Below the pieces are notes generated by a model. It ran no database searches. It was not told where the DNA came from and worked only from the letters and a program-made list of their open reading frames with translations. The translations under genes were made by a program, and so were the position numbers. From positions 992,001-1,056,000 of the forward strand of contig NZ_JAGTTN010000001.1 of assembly GCF_020682705.1 (NCBI RefSeq): a stretch of 64,000 bases of DNA, given 5' to 3'. This stretch comes from Microbacterium allomyrinae (GTDB lineage: Bacteria; Actinomycetota; Actinomycetes; Actinomycetales; Microbacteriaceae). Shown in pieces: positions 9,797-17,565 of this stretch; positions within the stretch are counted from its first letter, which is position 1; every line of letters starts with the position of its first letter.

Positions 9797-9856
9797 AGTA
9801 AATCAGCGGACGACTCGGAACGCAATGGTTTTCGAAGTTTTCGTGATACCGGTAAC
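9797..9856 (-). promoter_or_regulatory. Possible promoter and LacI-type site upstream of the secreted glycosidase
   Basis: Reading on the minus strand, TTGCGT (9820-9825) and TTTACT (9797-9802) are 17 bp apart, giving a plausible sigma-70 promoter with a leader of about 70 nt. Further upstream, 9843-9856 holds GTGATACCGGTAAC, whose core TACCGGTA is a perfect 8-bp palindrome with the central CG typical of LacI-family operators. The rest of the roughly 180-bp gap shows nothing recognisable. Confidence 0.35.
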
Positions 9857-9899
9857 GCTCCGCGACGGCGGGGCGCGCTCCCCCAAGGGCAACGGCGGG

Positions 9900-10190
9900 T
9901 CAGGGATTCGGGTTCGTCGCCTTGCCGTCGAGCCAGAGCATGTTCGACGAATCCGCGTGCGTCGTTCCCGTGCCGACGTGCTTGTCGCTGATCTGCGGCC
10001 CCTTCGTGATCACATGGACCATCGCCATGGCGTGGCCCCGCCCGAGTCCGTAGTCGGCAGCGAGCCATTCGACGATGGGTGCGGCCTTGGTCTGCTCGTC
10101 GAAACCCTTCTCGTGGGCGAGGTCGACGATCTGGCGCGGCGTGAGGCCGGTCTTGGTCTCGACGGCGTCGAGGTATGCCTGGAACGACAT
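9900..10190 (-). CDS. DUF4287 domain protein
   Basis: This 96-residue soluble protein (MSFQAYLDAVETKTGLTPRQ...) begins at an ATG preceded by AAGGAG. The sequence matches the small DUF4287 family: N-terminal helix, TGLTPRQ turn, then a helical stretch with GLGRGHAMAMVHV. These proteins occur widely in actinobacteria, alone or fused to DUF5655, and have no established activity. No signal peptide or membrane segment is present. It diverges from the MFS transporter gene with about 160 bp between starts, but nothing links their functions. Confidence 0.85.
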   Translation of the reverse strand: MSFQAYLDAVETKTGLTPRQIVDLAHEKGFDEQTKAAPIVEWLAADYGLGRGHAMAMVHVITKGPQISDKHVGTGTTHADSSNMLWLDGKATNPNP

Positions 10191-10353
10191 GTGATGCTCC
10201 TTGCGCGATTCGTGTGTCTGCCCGATGCCCGGGGTTCGTTCAGGCACCGGCGGTAGACTAACGGGGCCCATCCTCGATGTGTATCTACCTGGCCGTGCGC
10301 GGACCAAGGCGACACGACCCGCCGCGATCCGCGGCTGACGCCAGGAGACATAC

Positions 10354-11583
10354 ATGCACACGACGATCGCCGATACGCGGCGCACCAGAGCGCCCAGCCT
10401 CATCCGCGAAGCAGGCCTCGGCTACTTCCCGATCGCGCTCGTCGCCCGTCTTCCCTTCGCGATGATGGTGGTCGGCATCCTGACCCTCGTCGTCTCGGCG
10501 CGCGGATCCCTCGCCCTCGCCGGCGTGACCTCGGCGATGACCGGCCTCGGCACGGCCCTCATCGGCCCCCTTCTCGGGGCCGCCGCCGACCGCTTCGGGC
10601 AGCGGCGCGTGCTGCTCGTCTCGGGCACGGTGAACAGCCTCATGCTGCTGGCGATCGCGTGGCTCGCGTTCGCGACGGTTCCGGATGCCGCACTGCTCGT
10701 CGTCGCGTTCCTCATCGGCGCGTCGATGCCGCAGGTGTCGCCGCTGTCGCGCAGCCGGCTCGTGGGCATCATCGGCCGCACCTACCCGGCCGACCGCCGC
10801 ACCACCACGGTGAACGGGACGATGGCGTACGAGTCCGCGGCGGACGAGATCGTCTTCGTCTTCGGTCCGGTGATCGTGGGGCTGCTCGCGACCACCCTGA
10901 GTCCGGCGGCGCCGGTCATCGGCGCAGCCGTGCTCGCCCTGGTGTTCGTGAGCGCATTCGCGCTGCATCCGACCGCATCCGCCCCCGCCGCATCGTCCGC
11001 GTCGCCTGCGTCTCAGGCTCCTGCGCGCGAGCTCTTCCGGGCTCGGGTGATCGCACCGGTCGCGGGCGCCCTGGGCATGGGTCTGTTCTTCGGATCCATG
11101 CTCACCTCGCTCACCGCGTTCATGGCCGAGCGGGGCATTCCCGAGCAGGCGGGCCTGGTCTACGGTGCGATGGGCCTCGGTTCAGCGGCGCTGGCGCTCG
11201 GCGTCGCGCTCTTCCCCGCCCGCTTCACCCTCACCGCGCGCTGGCTGACGTTCGCGGCGGTGCTGGTCGGCGGCACGCTCGCGCTGCCGTTCGTCGACTC
11301 GGTCGGCGCGATCGCCGTGTGCCTGCTCGTCATCGGAGTCGGCATCGGCCCGACGCTCGTCTCTCAGTACAGCCTCGCGGCCGCGTTCAGCCCGAAGGGC
11401 CGCTCTGCGACGGTGATGACGATGCTGGGCTCGGCCGTCGTCGTCGGCCAGTCCGCGGCATCCGCCGTCACCGGTCTGGTCGCCGAATCCTCGGGAGCCG
11501 CGGCCGCGCTCATCGCGCCGGCCGTCGCGGCGTCCGTCGTGCTGGCTGCGGGAATCGCGAACGCGATCGCCTCGCGCCGCTGA
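10354..11583 (+). CDS. MFS transporter
   Basis: This 409-residue integral membrane protein begins at an ATG after AGGAGA. It is almost entirely hydrophobic helices, consistent with 12 transmembrane segments, and has the MFS motif between TM2 and TM3 (GAAADRFGQRRVL). Residues 205-230 form an Ala/Pro/Ser-rich central cytoplasmic loop. Such proteins are commonly drug or metabolite exporters driven by the proton gradient; the substrate cannot be read from sequence. A possible minus-10 TAGACT lies near 10253, about 95 nt upstream of the start. The gene ends 27 nt before the convergent small gene. Confidence 0.85.
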   Translation: MHTTIADTRRTRAPSLIREAGLGYFPIALVARLPFAMMVVGILTLVVSARGSLALAGVTSAMTGLGTALIGPLLGAAADRFGQRRVLLVSGTVNSLMLLAIAWLAFATVPDAALLVVAFLIGASMPQVSPLSRSRLVGIIGRTYPADRRTTTVNGTMAYESAADEIVFVFGPVIVGLLATTLSPAAPVIGAAVLALVFVSAFALHPTASAPAASSASPASQAPARELFRARVIAPVAGALGMGLFFGSMLTSLTAFMAERGIPEQAGLVYGAMGLGSAALALGVALFPARFTLTARWLTFAAVLVGGTLALPFVDSVGAIAVCLLVIGVGIGPTLVSQYSLAAAFSPKGRSATVMTMLGSAVVVGQSAASAVTGLVAESSGAAAALIAPAVAASVVLAAGIANAIASRR

Positions 11584-11610
11584 TCCGCCCGGTCTGCCCG
11601 CGCGTACGTG

Positions 11611-11829
11611 TCAGAGAGCAGCGATGCGCGTGGTGAGCTGTGCGACCGTGTCGGGCGGCAGCTGACCGGCCGCGAGCTTCAGCACCGCAGCGGCAGGCAT
11701 GCCCTTCGCGAATCCGATCATCGGGTGATCCGGCAGTTCGGGGACGAGTTCGACGATGATGGCGCGCGCATCAGGGTCATCGAGCAGCCGGCCGAGCGTC
11801 GTGGTCTCGAGGTCGTACCTGCCGGCCAT
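11611..11829 (-). CDS. Small helical protein, 72 residues, function unknown
   Basis: ATG 11829 is preceded by a strong AGGAGG. The protein MAGRYDLETTTLGRLLDDPD... is predicted to be all helical, with PDARAIIVELVPELPDHPM and a LPPDTVAQLTTRIAAL tail. It resembles the short helical segment found at the C-terminus of some actinobacterial GH3 and other glycosidases (pattern LL-DP-AR ... P-L ... G-P ... L-P-L). This is a remembered resemblance, not a tested one. A stand-alone copy is unusual. It lies between the MFS gene, which converges on it, and the potassium channel gene. Confidence 0.65.
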   Translation of the reverse strand: MAGRYDLETTTLGRLLDDPDARAIIVELVPELPDHPMIGFAKGMPAAAVLKLAAGQLPPDTVAQLTTRIAAL

Positions 11830-11995
11830 GGTGTCTCCTCCTGCACCGGCCCCGTCGACCGCGCTGGGGTCAAGGATGACAGACCTCACTGCGGTGCGCG
11901 ACACTCCTCGGCGGCGCGGATCGCCGCAGGCGAGCAGCCGATCGGTGTCGCCGAGCACCCCGAGTCCGGTGCACTCCGCGACTCCTTCGAGCCGG

Positions 11996-13021
11996 TCAGG
12001 GCGAGACGCCCGCGACGAGGCGCCGGATCTCGGCCAGCGTCGTCTCGGACTGTGTGAGCAGAGCCTGCAGGTGCGCGTCGCGATCCGCGTCCGCGTCCGC
12101 TGCGGCGGGAGCGTCGGCGTCTGTGGTGGCGGGTGCGGCGGCAGGAGTGGTCCGGACGCCGGCCGAGCCGCCCTTCGCCGCCTGGCCCGAGGCGGCTGCC
12201 GCCGCGACCCCCTTGGCCACGGCCCCGGAGGCGGCTCCCGCCGCCACCCCCTTGGCGGCGGCATGCGACACGGCCGATGTGGTCGAGTCGCTCGCAGCGG
12301 GCGCGGCGACGGCGGTCGCGGCATCCGTCTCTTCGTCGGGTGCGTCGATCTTCTTGCCGGGACCGAGGAACAGGTTCGCGAGGTAGCCGGTGAACGTGCC
12401 GAAGATGCCGACGCCGACGATGATGATCATCGCGCCGACGAGCCGGCCGGCGTTGGTCACGGGGAACTGATCGCCGTAGCCGACGGTCGAGATCGTGACG
12501 ATGGTGTACCAGAGCGCGTCGGAGGCGGACGTGATGTTCGCGCCTTCGGCATTCTCCTCGATCGCGAGGATCGTGATGCTGCCGTACTGGAGGACGAGCA
12601 CGCCCATCAGAAGCAGCGTCATCAGCGCGCTGTTCGCGCGATCGTGGACGAGGGTCGTCCAGATCGTGCGCGGTCCGAGGTCGCGCATCAGCCGGTACAC
12701 GCGCAGCAGCCGGAACAGGCGCAGGATCTTCAGCTGCGGGAATGGCAGGCTGGCCAGCAGATCCGCCCATCCGTAGCCGAGGAGGAAGTATCGCCATGCC
12801 GATGGCGCGGTGGAGATGCGGTAGATGAAATCGCCCAGGAAGATGAGGCTGAACAGGCCGTTCATCACCGACAGGATCATCTGCAGGGAGGGGTCGTCGA
12901 CGAACGCGTAGACCATCACGAGGTTGGCGATCGACATGATCGACAGGATGCCGATGAAGATCTCGTAGGCGGTGTTCTTCAACTCCGCCCGGGCTGCCGC
13001 CCGTTCGCGTGCTCTGGCCAT
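11996..13021 (-). CDS. Voltage-gated-type potassium channel
   Basis: The product has 341 residues. Its N-terminal part holds a voltage-sensor-like four-helix region whose S4-like segment is RLFRLLRVYRLMRDLGPR, with regularly spaced arginines. A pore domain follows with selectivity filter TVGYGD in TIVTISTVGYGDQFPV and a final helix. From about residue 225 the tail is cytoplasmic and low-complexity: imperfect Ala/Gly/Lys repeats (AAKGVAAGAASGAVAKG and variants), then a short amphipathic helix ending RRLVAGVSP. No RCK or cyclic-nucleotide domain is present. Family relatives are tetrameric K+ channels of the plasma membrane. It is transcribed divergently from the XRE regulator. Confidence 0.88.
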   Translation of the reverse strand: MARARERAAARAELKNTAYEIFIGILSIMSIANLVMVYAFVDDPSLQMILSVMNGLFSLIFLGDFIYRISTAPSAWRYFLLGYGWADLLASLPFPQLKILRLFRLLRVYRLMRDLGPRTIWTTLVHDRANSALMTLLLMGVLVLQYGSITILAIEENAEGANITSASDALWYTIVTISTVGYGDQFPVTNAGRLVGAMIIIVGVGIFGTFTGYLANLFLGPGKKIDAPDEETDAATAVAAPAASDSTTSAVSHAAAKGVAAGAASGAVAKGVAAAAASGQAAKGGSAGVRTTPAAAPATTDADAPAAADADADRDAHLQALLTQSETTLAEIRRLVAGVSP

Positions 13022-13111
13022 GGACGACTCCTCGGACTCGGGCCGCTGACGAGCGGCCGCGGCACCATTGTGGAGCCTTTCCGGGTAACGGCGGTACCTG
13101 CCTCACGCACC

Positions 13112-13134
13112 GGGATCGGCGTAGCGTCGATCCC
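13112..13134. promoter_or_regulatory. Near-perfect inverted repeat directly before the XRE regulator start
   Basis: The 23-bp element GGGATCGGC-GTAGC-GTCGATCCC is palindromic except for one arm position and ends immediately before the GTG start of the regulator. The position fits an autoregulatory operator of a possibly leaderless transcript. Regulator binding is inferred. Confidence 0.4.
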
Positions 13135-14058
13135 GTGGACCACGACAGCACCCCGAACCCGCCGGCGGCGGCGGCTGATCCGCGCGCCGAGGTGCGAGAG
13201 TTCCTCACGAGCCGGCGAGCGCGCCTGACCCCCGATCGCGCCGGACTTCCGGCCTACGGTGGCAATCGCCGCGTCGCGGGGCTCCGCCGCGAGGAGGTCG
13301 CAATGCTGTCGGGCATGAGCGTCGACTACTACACGCGTCTGGAGCGCGGCAACCTGGCCGGGGCATCGGACGCCGTACTCGATGCGCTCGCCCGTGCCCT
13401 CCAGCTCGACGAGGCCGAGACCGCGCACCTGTTCGACCTCGCCCGCGCCGCGAACACCGGACCCGTGCCCCGTCGAGCACCGCGGCGGACGACGACTCTG
13501 CGCCCGAGCATCCAACGACTCCTGGACGCCATCACCGAGGCGCCCGCGATCGTACGGACCGACCACTTCGACTTCATCGCCGCGAACCGCCTCGGACGCG
13601 CACTCTATGCACCGCTGTTCGCGAGCGCGTCGCCCAACAGCGCCCGCTTCGTGTTCCTCGACCCCGCGTCGCAGGAGTTCTACCCCGACTGGGATCGCGT
13701 CTCGCGCGAGATGGTCGCCGCGATGCGCGGGGAAGCCGGGCGCCATCCGTTCGACAGGCGGCTCACCGACCTCGTAGGTGAGCTGTCGACGCGGTCCGAG
13801 AGGTTCCGCACGCTCTGGGCCACCCACAACGTGCGCTACCACCGCACCGGCGACAAGCGCATCCACCATCCCGTCGTGGGCGATCTCGAGCTCGTGTACG
13901 AGGCGTTCGACCTGCCCGCCGACCCGGGCCTGTCGATGTCGACCTACACCGCCGAGCCCGGCACCGCGTCGGCGGATGCGTTGAAGGTGCTCGCGAGCTG
14001 GGCCGCGACATCCGACTCCGCCGACCTGCGCCCCCGGACGCGCGTGACCGACGAGTGA
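13135..14058 (+). CDS. XRE-family regulator with MmyB-like ligand domain
   Basis: The 307-residue protein is taken from GTG 13135, because the family begins shortly before the HTH; an upstream ATG would add an unrelated leader reading into the divergent gene. An HTH_31/XRE domain occupies about 25-80 (REEVAMLSGMSVDYYTRLERG), and a MmyB-like ligand-binding domain, probably PAS-like, covers about 105-270, including RTDHFDFIAANRLGRALY and NVRYHRTGDKRIHHPVVG. Proteins of this type often control neighbouring oxidoreductase or exporter genes; the adjacent gene here is a K+ channel. No Shine-Dalgarno sequence precedes the GTG, so translation may be leaderless. Confidence 0.88.
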   Translation: MDHDSTPNPPAAAADPRAEVREFLTSRRARLTPDRAGLPAYGGNRRVAGLRREEVAMLSGMSVDYYTRLERGNLAGASDAVLDALARALQLDEAETAHLFDLARAANTGPVPRRAPRRTTTLRPSIQRLLDAITEAPAIVRTDHFDFIAANRLGRALYAPLFASASPNSARFVFLDPASQEFYPDWDRVSREMVAAMRGEAGRHPFDRRLTDLVGELSTRSERFRTLWATHNVRYHRTGDKRIHHPVVGDLELVYEAFDLPADPGLSMSTYTAEPGTASADALKVLASWAATSDSADLRPRTRVTDE

Positions 14059-14084
14059 GCGTGGAGGCCGGCGGCCTCGCGTGA

Positions 14085-14120
14085 TACATTGCACCTCTAG
14101 GTACATTGTGGATCTATGTA
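14085..14120 (+). promoter_or_regulatory. Probable PadR operator region
   Basis: Upstream of the PadR start there are two direct copies of TACATTG (14085-14091 and 14102-14108), and the second forms an inverted repeat TACAT-N9-ATGTA (14102-14120). PadR repressors bind AT-rich dyads such as ATGT/ACAT and typically repress their own operon. This is one of the few AT-rich stretches in the region. Confidence 0.5.
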
Positions 14121-14147
14121 TATGGATCCTCTACGTATGGAGGACGC

Positions 14148-14510
14148 GTGAAGATCGGCAAAGACCTCGTGGCCGCCGCGGCGACGCCCATGGTGCTCGG
14201 CATCCTCGCCGAAGGCGAGTCCTACGGCTACGCGATCCTGCAGCGGGTGAGCGAGCTGTCCCACGGCGAGCTCGAGTGGAGCGACGGCATGCTGTACCCG
14301 CTGCTGCACCGGCTCGAGCGCCTCGGGCACGTCGAAGCGGCGTGGGGTGCGTCGCCGACCGGGCGCCCGCGCAAGCACTACCGGCTGAGCGCCACCGGCC
14401 GCGCTGCATTCGCCGAGCAGCGCCGCCAGTGGACGGTCGTGAGTCAGGCGCTGCAGCAGGTGTGGGCCGACCGCGACGGCGGCAGCCAGTTCGCCCTCGG
14501 GGGTGCGTGA
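14148..14510 (+). CDS. PadR-family transcriptional repressor
   Basis: GTG 14148 is chosen because GGAGG lies 5 nt upstream; an ATG at 14106 lies inside the likely operator. The 120-residue protein carries the PadR winged helix: MVLGILAEGESYGYAILQRV, then ELEWSDGMLYPLLHRLERLG, the wing RPRKHYRLSATG and a C-terminal dimerisation helix. It is followed one base after its stop by a HAAS-type membrane protein, the usual partner of small PadR proteins in Firmicutes and Actinobacteria. The pair is presumably one autoregulated operon responding to membrane stress or an unknown ligand. Confidence 0.9.
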   Translation: MKIGKDLVAAAATPMVLGILAEGESYGYAILQRVSELSHGELEWSDGMLYPLLHRLERLGHVEAAWGASPTGRPRKHYRLSATGRAAFAEQRRQWTVVSQALQQVWADRDGGSQFALGGA

Positions 14511-14511
14511 G

Positions 14512-15915
14512 ATGGCCGACGGCACCGATCCCGCCCCCGCACCGTCCGCCGACAAGCGGGTCGAAGAGCAGATCGCAGCCTGGCGCGAGTACGTGTCGCG
14601 GCGCGAGGCGATCGCGTCACGCGACGTCGACGAGCTGGAAGACCACCTGCGCGGCGAGATCGACCGGCTCGAGGCATCCGGTCTCGCCGCCGACGAGGCG
14701 TTTCTCGTCGCCGTGAAGCGGCTGGGTGCCCTCGACTCCCTCTCGCGGGAGTTCGCCCGCGAGCACTCCGACCGGCTGTGGAAGCAGCTCATGTTCGCCG
14801 ACGCCCCCCGCGAGTCGCGCACCAACGCCCTCGCTCTGGCGGTAGGGCTCGCGGTCGGGTCGGCGCTCGCGGTGAAGGTGCCGGCGCTGTTCGGCATCGG
14901 ATTCGGCGAGGACGGCGACTTCTACGGCCGCTACTTCGCCCTGCTCGTGCTGCCGTTCCTGGCCGCGTACTTCCTCGTGCGCCGTCGTTCCGCGCTCACC
15001 ACGATCGGCGTGGTCGCGGCGCCCTTCGCTCTCGCGACGCTGGTGCTGACGCTCTATCCGTTCGCTCCGGATGCCGCGACGCTCGTCCTCGCGGCGATCC
15101 ACACCGTCGTAGCCCTGTGGCTCGTGACGGGAATCGCGTATGCGAACGGAGCGGTGCGCTCACCGCGCGCGCGCATGGACTTCATCCGGTTCACCGGCGA
15201 GTGGTTCGTGTACTTCGTGCTCATCGCCCTCGGCGGCGGAGTCCTCATCGCCCTCACGATGGGGGTGTTCGGCGCGATCGGCCTGGACGTTTCATGGTTC
15301 GTCTCGGAGTGGCTCGTGCCGTGCGGCATCGCGGGGGCGGTCGTCATCGCGGCATGGCTGGTCGAAGCGAAGCAGGCCGTCATCGAGAACATCGCGCCCG
15401 TCCTGACGAAGCTGTTCACCCCGCTGTTCACCCTGCTGCTGCTCGCCTTCATCGTGGCCGGATTCGTGCAGGGAAACCTCGTCGACCCAGGCGACGGGCC
15501 CGAGGTGTTCGGCCAGCGGGACCTGCTGATCATCTTCGACGTCGTGCTCGTGGTGGTGCTCGCACTGCTGCTGTATGCACTGTCGGCCCGCGACCCGATG
15601 GCGCCGGCGACCTGGTTCGACCGCATCCAGCTGGTGATGGTGCTCGCGGCGCTCGTCGTCGATGTCATGGTGCTCGTGGCGATGATCGGCCGCATCGCGG
15701 AGTGGGGGGCAAGTCCCAACAAGCTCGCGTCGCTGGGGCTCAACCTCATCCTGCTCGTCAACCTCGCCGGGGCCGCGTGGCTGCAGCTGCGCTTCTCGCT
15801 CGGCAGGACGCCGTTCGGGCGTCTCGAGCGCTGGCAGACCGGCTACGTGCCGGTCTACCTGGCGTGGTCCGCGGTCGTGGTGATCGTGTTCCCGCCGCTC
15901 TTCGCCTACGCGTGA
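14512..15915 (+). CDS. HAAS/permease-prefix multi-pass membrane protein, PadR partner
   Basis: The 467-residue protein is counted from ATG 14512; a GTG at 14503 overlapping padR is an alternative. The first 90 residues are soluble and helical (VEEQIAAWREYVSRREAIA, DEAFLVAVKRLG) and match the HAAS or permease-prefix domain found next to PadR genes. The remainder contains about ten hydrophobic segments with no recognised catalytic motif. The role is unknown; in other bacteria such pairs act in envelope stress or membrane-protein quality control. It ends 13 nt before the convergent nanE. Confidence 0.75.
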   Translation: MADGTDPAPAPSADKRVEEQIAAWREYVSRREAIASRDVDELEDHLRGEIDRLEASGLAADEAFLVAVKRLGALDSLSREFAREHSDRLWKQLMFADAPRESRTNALALAVGLAVGSALAVKVPALFGIGFGEDGDFYGRYFALLVLPFLAAYFLVRRRSALTTIGVVAAPFALATLVLTLYPFAPDAATLVLAAIHTVVALWLVTGIAYANGAVRSPRARMDFIRFTGEWFVYFVLIALGGGVLIALTMGVFGAIGLDVSWFVSEWLVPCGIAGAVVIAAWLVEAKQAVIENIAPVLTKLFTPLFTLLLLAFIVAGFVQGNLVDPGDGPEVFGQRDLLIIFDVVLVVVLALLLYALSARDPMAPATWFDRIQLVMVLAALVVDVMVLVAMIGRIAEWGASPNKLASLGLNLILLVNLAGAAWLQLRFSLGRTPFGRLERWQTGYVPVYLAWSAVVVIVFPPLFAYA

Positions 15916-15928
15916 GCCGTGAACGCGG

Positions 15929-16621
15929 TCATCCCGCCGCGCGCACCGCGGCGTCGAACCACGACGTGATCGTGGCGGGGTGGGTGATGGCGGTGCCGAC
16001 GCAGACGGCGAAGGCGCCCGCGGCGCGGGCGGCGGCGGCGTGCGCGGGGGTGTGGATGCGCCCTTCCGCGACGATCGGACGCGTGCAGGCCGCGGCGATC
16101 TGAGCGATGAGCTCGAGGTCCGGCCCGGTGCTCTTCGGCCGCTCGGACGTGTAGCCCGACAGCGTCGTGCCCAGGATGTCGGCGCCGGCGGCTTCTGCGG
16201 CGATCGCGTCGTCGAGCGACCCGCAGTCCGCCATGACCAGCACGTCGTGCGTCTCGCGCAGGCCCGCGATCGTCTCGGCGAGGGTGAGGCCGTCCGGGCG
16301 CGCTCGGCGCGTGCCGTCGAGCGCGACGATGTCGGCGCCGGCATCGGCGACGGCGCGGGCGTGCTCGAGCGTCGGCGTGATGAACACGTCGCCGCCGCCG
16401 TCCTTCCACAGGCCCACCACCGGCACGTCGAGGTCGGCGACCGCACGGATGTCGGCGATGCCCTGCAGCCGTACGCCCGCCGCCCCGCCGACGACGGCCG
16501 CATGCGCCACCTGCGCCATCGTGCGCGGGTCGCGCATCGCCTCGCCGGGGTACGCCTGACACGACACGACCAGGCCGCCCGCGAGGCGGCCGAGGATCTT
16601 CTCGAAGTCTGCAGCTGTCAT
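15929..16621 (-). CDS. nanE: N-acetylmannosamine-6-phosphate 2-epimerase
   Basis: NanE converts ManNAc-6-P to GlcNAc-6-P in sialic acid breakdown. The 230-residue TIM barrel (MTAADFEKILGRLAGGLVVS) shows the family features: GLWKDGGGDVFITPTLEHA, the IVALDGTRRARPDG signature, ADCGSLDDAIAAEAAGADI, GTTLSGYTSE and a phosphate loop around VAEGRIHTPAHA. Length is normal. Its ATG overlaps the stop of the upstream kinase (ATGA), so it is the last gene of the operon. Start codon and family are clear. Confidence 0.92.
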   Translation of the reverse strand: MTAADFEKILGRLAGGLVVSCQAYPGEAMRDPRTMAQVAHAAVVGGAAGVRLQGIADIRAVADLDVPVVGLWKDGGGDVFITPTLEHARAVADAGADIVALDGTRRARPDGLTLAETIAGLRETHDVLVMADCGSLDDAIAAEAAGADILGTTLSGYTSERPKSTGPDLELIAQIAAACTRPIVAEGRIHTPAHAAAARAAGAFAVCVGTAITHPATITSWFDAAVRAAG

Positions 16622-17565
16622 CGGATCTCTCCCACCAGTTCCCACGCGGATGCCGCCGCGCCGATCAGCGGAGCCCGCCCGCCGAGTACGCCGGGCACGA
16701 TCGGCACGTCATCGAGCGCGTCGATCACCTCGGCCCGGAAGGTGCGCTCCATCGGCTGCCACCAGACGTCGCCGATCTGGGCCACTCCCCCGGTGACGAC
16801 CACGCGCTCCGGGTCGATGAGGGTGACGGCGGCGGCCAGCGCCCGCCCGACCGCGGCGGCGGAGTCCTCGAGCGCCCGTCCGGCGATCGGATCGCCGTCC
16901 AGAGCGAGAGCAGCGATGCCGCGGGCGTCCGCGACGGCCGGCGAGCCTCCGAGCGACAGGTAGTGGCGGTGCATGCCGATGCCCGAGCCGAGTGCCTCGA
17001 GGTGCCCGGCCCTCCCGCAGGGGCAGCGGAGGTGCTCGGCGCCGGGGGTGGGGATGTGGGCGATCTCTCCCGCCACATGCCGGGCTCCGCGCAGTGGCGC
17101 CCCGCCGAGGATGATGCCGGCGCCGACGCCGGTGCCCACGGCGACCACGAGGGCGCTGCGCGCGCCGACAGCCGCGCCGCGGCGCAGCTCGCCGAGCGCG
17201 TGCGCGTCGACGTCGTTCTGCACGTGCACGAGCCCGTTCACGCCGATCACGCCTGCCAGCTCTTCGCGCAGGCGTGCGGCGAGGGGCGTTCCCGCCCAGT
17301 TCGCCAGGGTGTCGGTCGCCGAGACGATCGCTCCGCACCCGACGTCCACGACGCCCGCGGTGCCGACGCCGAGAGCGCGGATGTCGTCATCCGACCGCCC
17401 CGCGAGCGCCGAGACGAGTCCGACGACCGTGCCGATGATCGCGTCGGGACCGTCGGGCCCCGGCGTCGGCGCGACGAGGGTGTCGATGATCCGCTCGTCG
17501 CGGTCGATCACCGCCACCGCCGTCTTGGTGCCGCCGATGTCGACGGCGATCACGGCGTCGGTCAT
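16618..17565 (-). CDS. nanK: ROK-family sugar kinase, probable N-acetylmannosamine kinase
   Basis: The product has 315 residues. The ATP phosphate-binding motif VIAVDIGGTKTAVAVID is at the N-terminus, and the ROK signature region includes VAVGTGVGAGIILGG and the metal motif around RCPCGRAGHLEALGSG. The third cysteine of the usual CxCGxxGCxE zinc motif is His here (GHLE). The gene lies between nanE and a nanA-like lyase, overlapping both (ATGA downstream, TGATG upstream). That context makes ManNAc phosphorylation the best assignment, although sequence alone would fit glucokinase or a general ROK kinase. Confidence 0.8.
   Translation of the reverse strand: MTDAVIAVDIGGTKTAVAVIDRDERIIDTLVAPTPGPDGPDAIIGTVVGLVSALAGRSDDDIRALGVGTAGVVDVGCGAIVSATDTLANWAGTPLAARLREELAGVIGVNGLVHVQNDVDAHALGELRRGAAVGARSALVVAVGTGVGAGIILGGAPLRGARHVAGEIAHIPTPGAEHLRCPCGRAGHLEALGSGIGMHRHYLSLGGSPAVADARGIAALALDGDPIAGRALEDSAAAVGRALAAAVTLIDPERVVVTGGVAQIGDVWWQPMERTFRAEVIDALDDVPIVPGVLGGRAPLIGAAASAWELVGEIR

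Noticed and set aside
12150-12300. Imperfect Ala/Gly/Lys repeats in the potassium channel tail, considered as a DNA repeat element
   Set aside because: The repeats stay in frame inside the coding sequence and look like ordinary low-complexity tail; no flanking duplication or mobile element signs.
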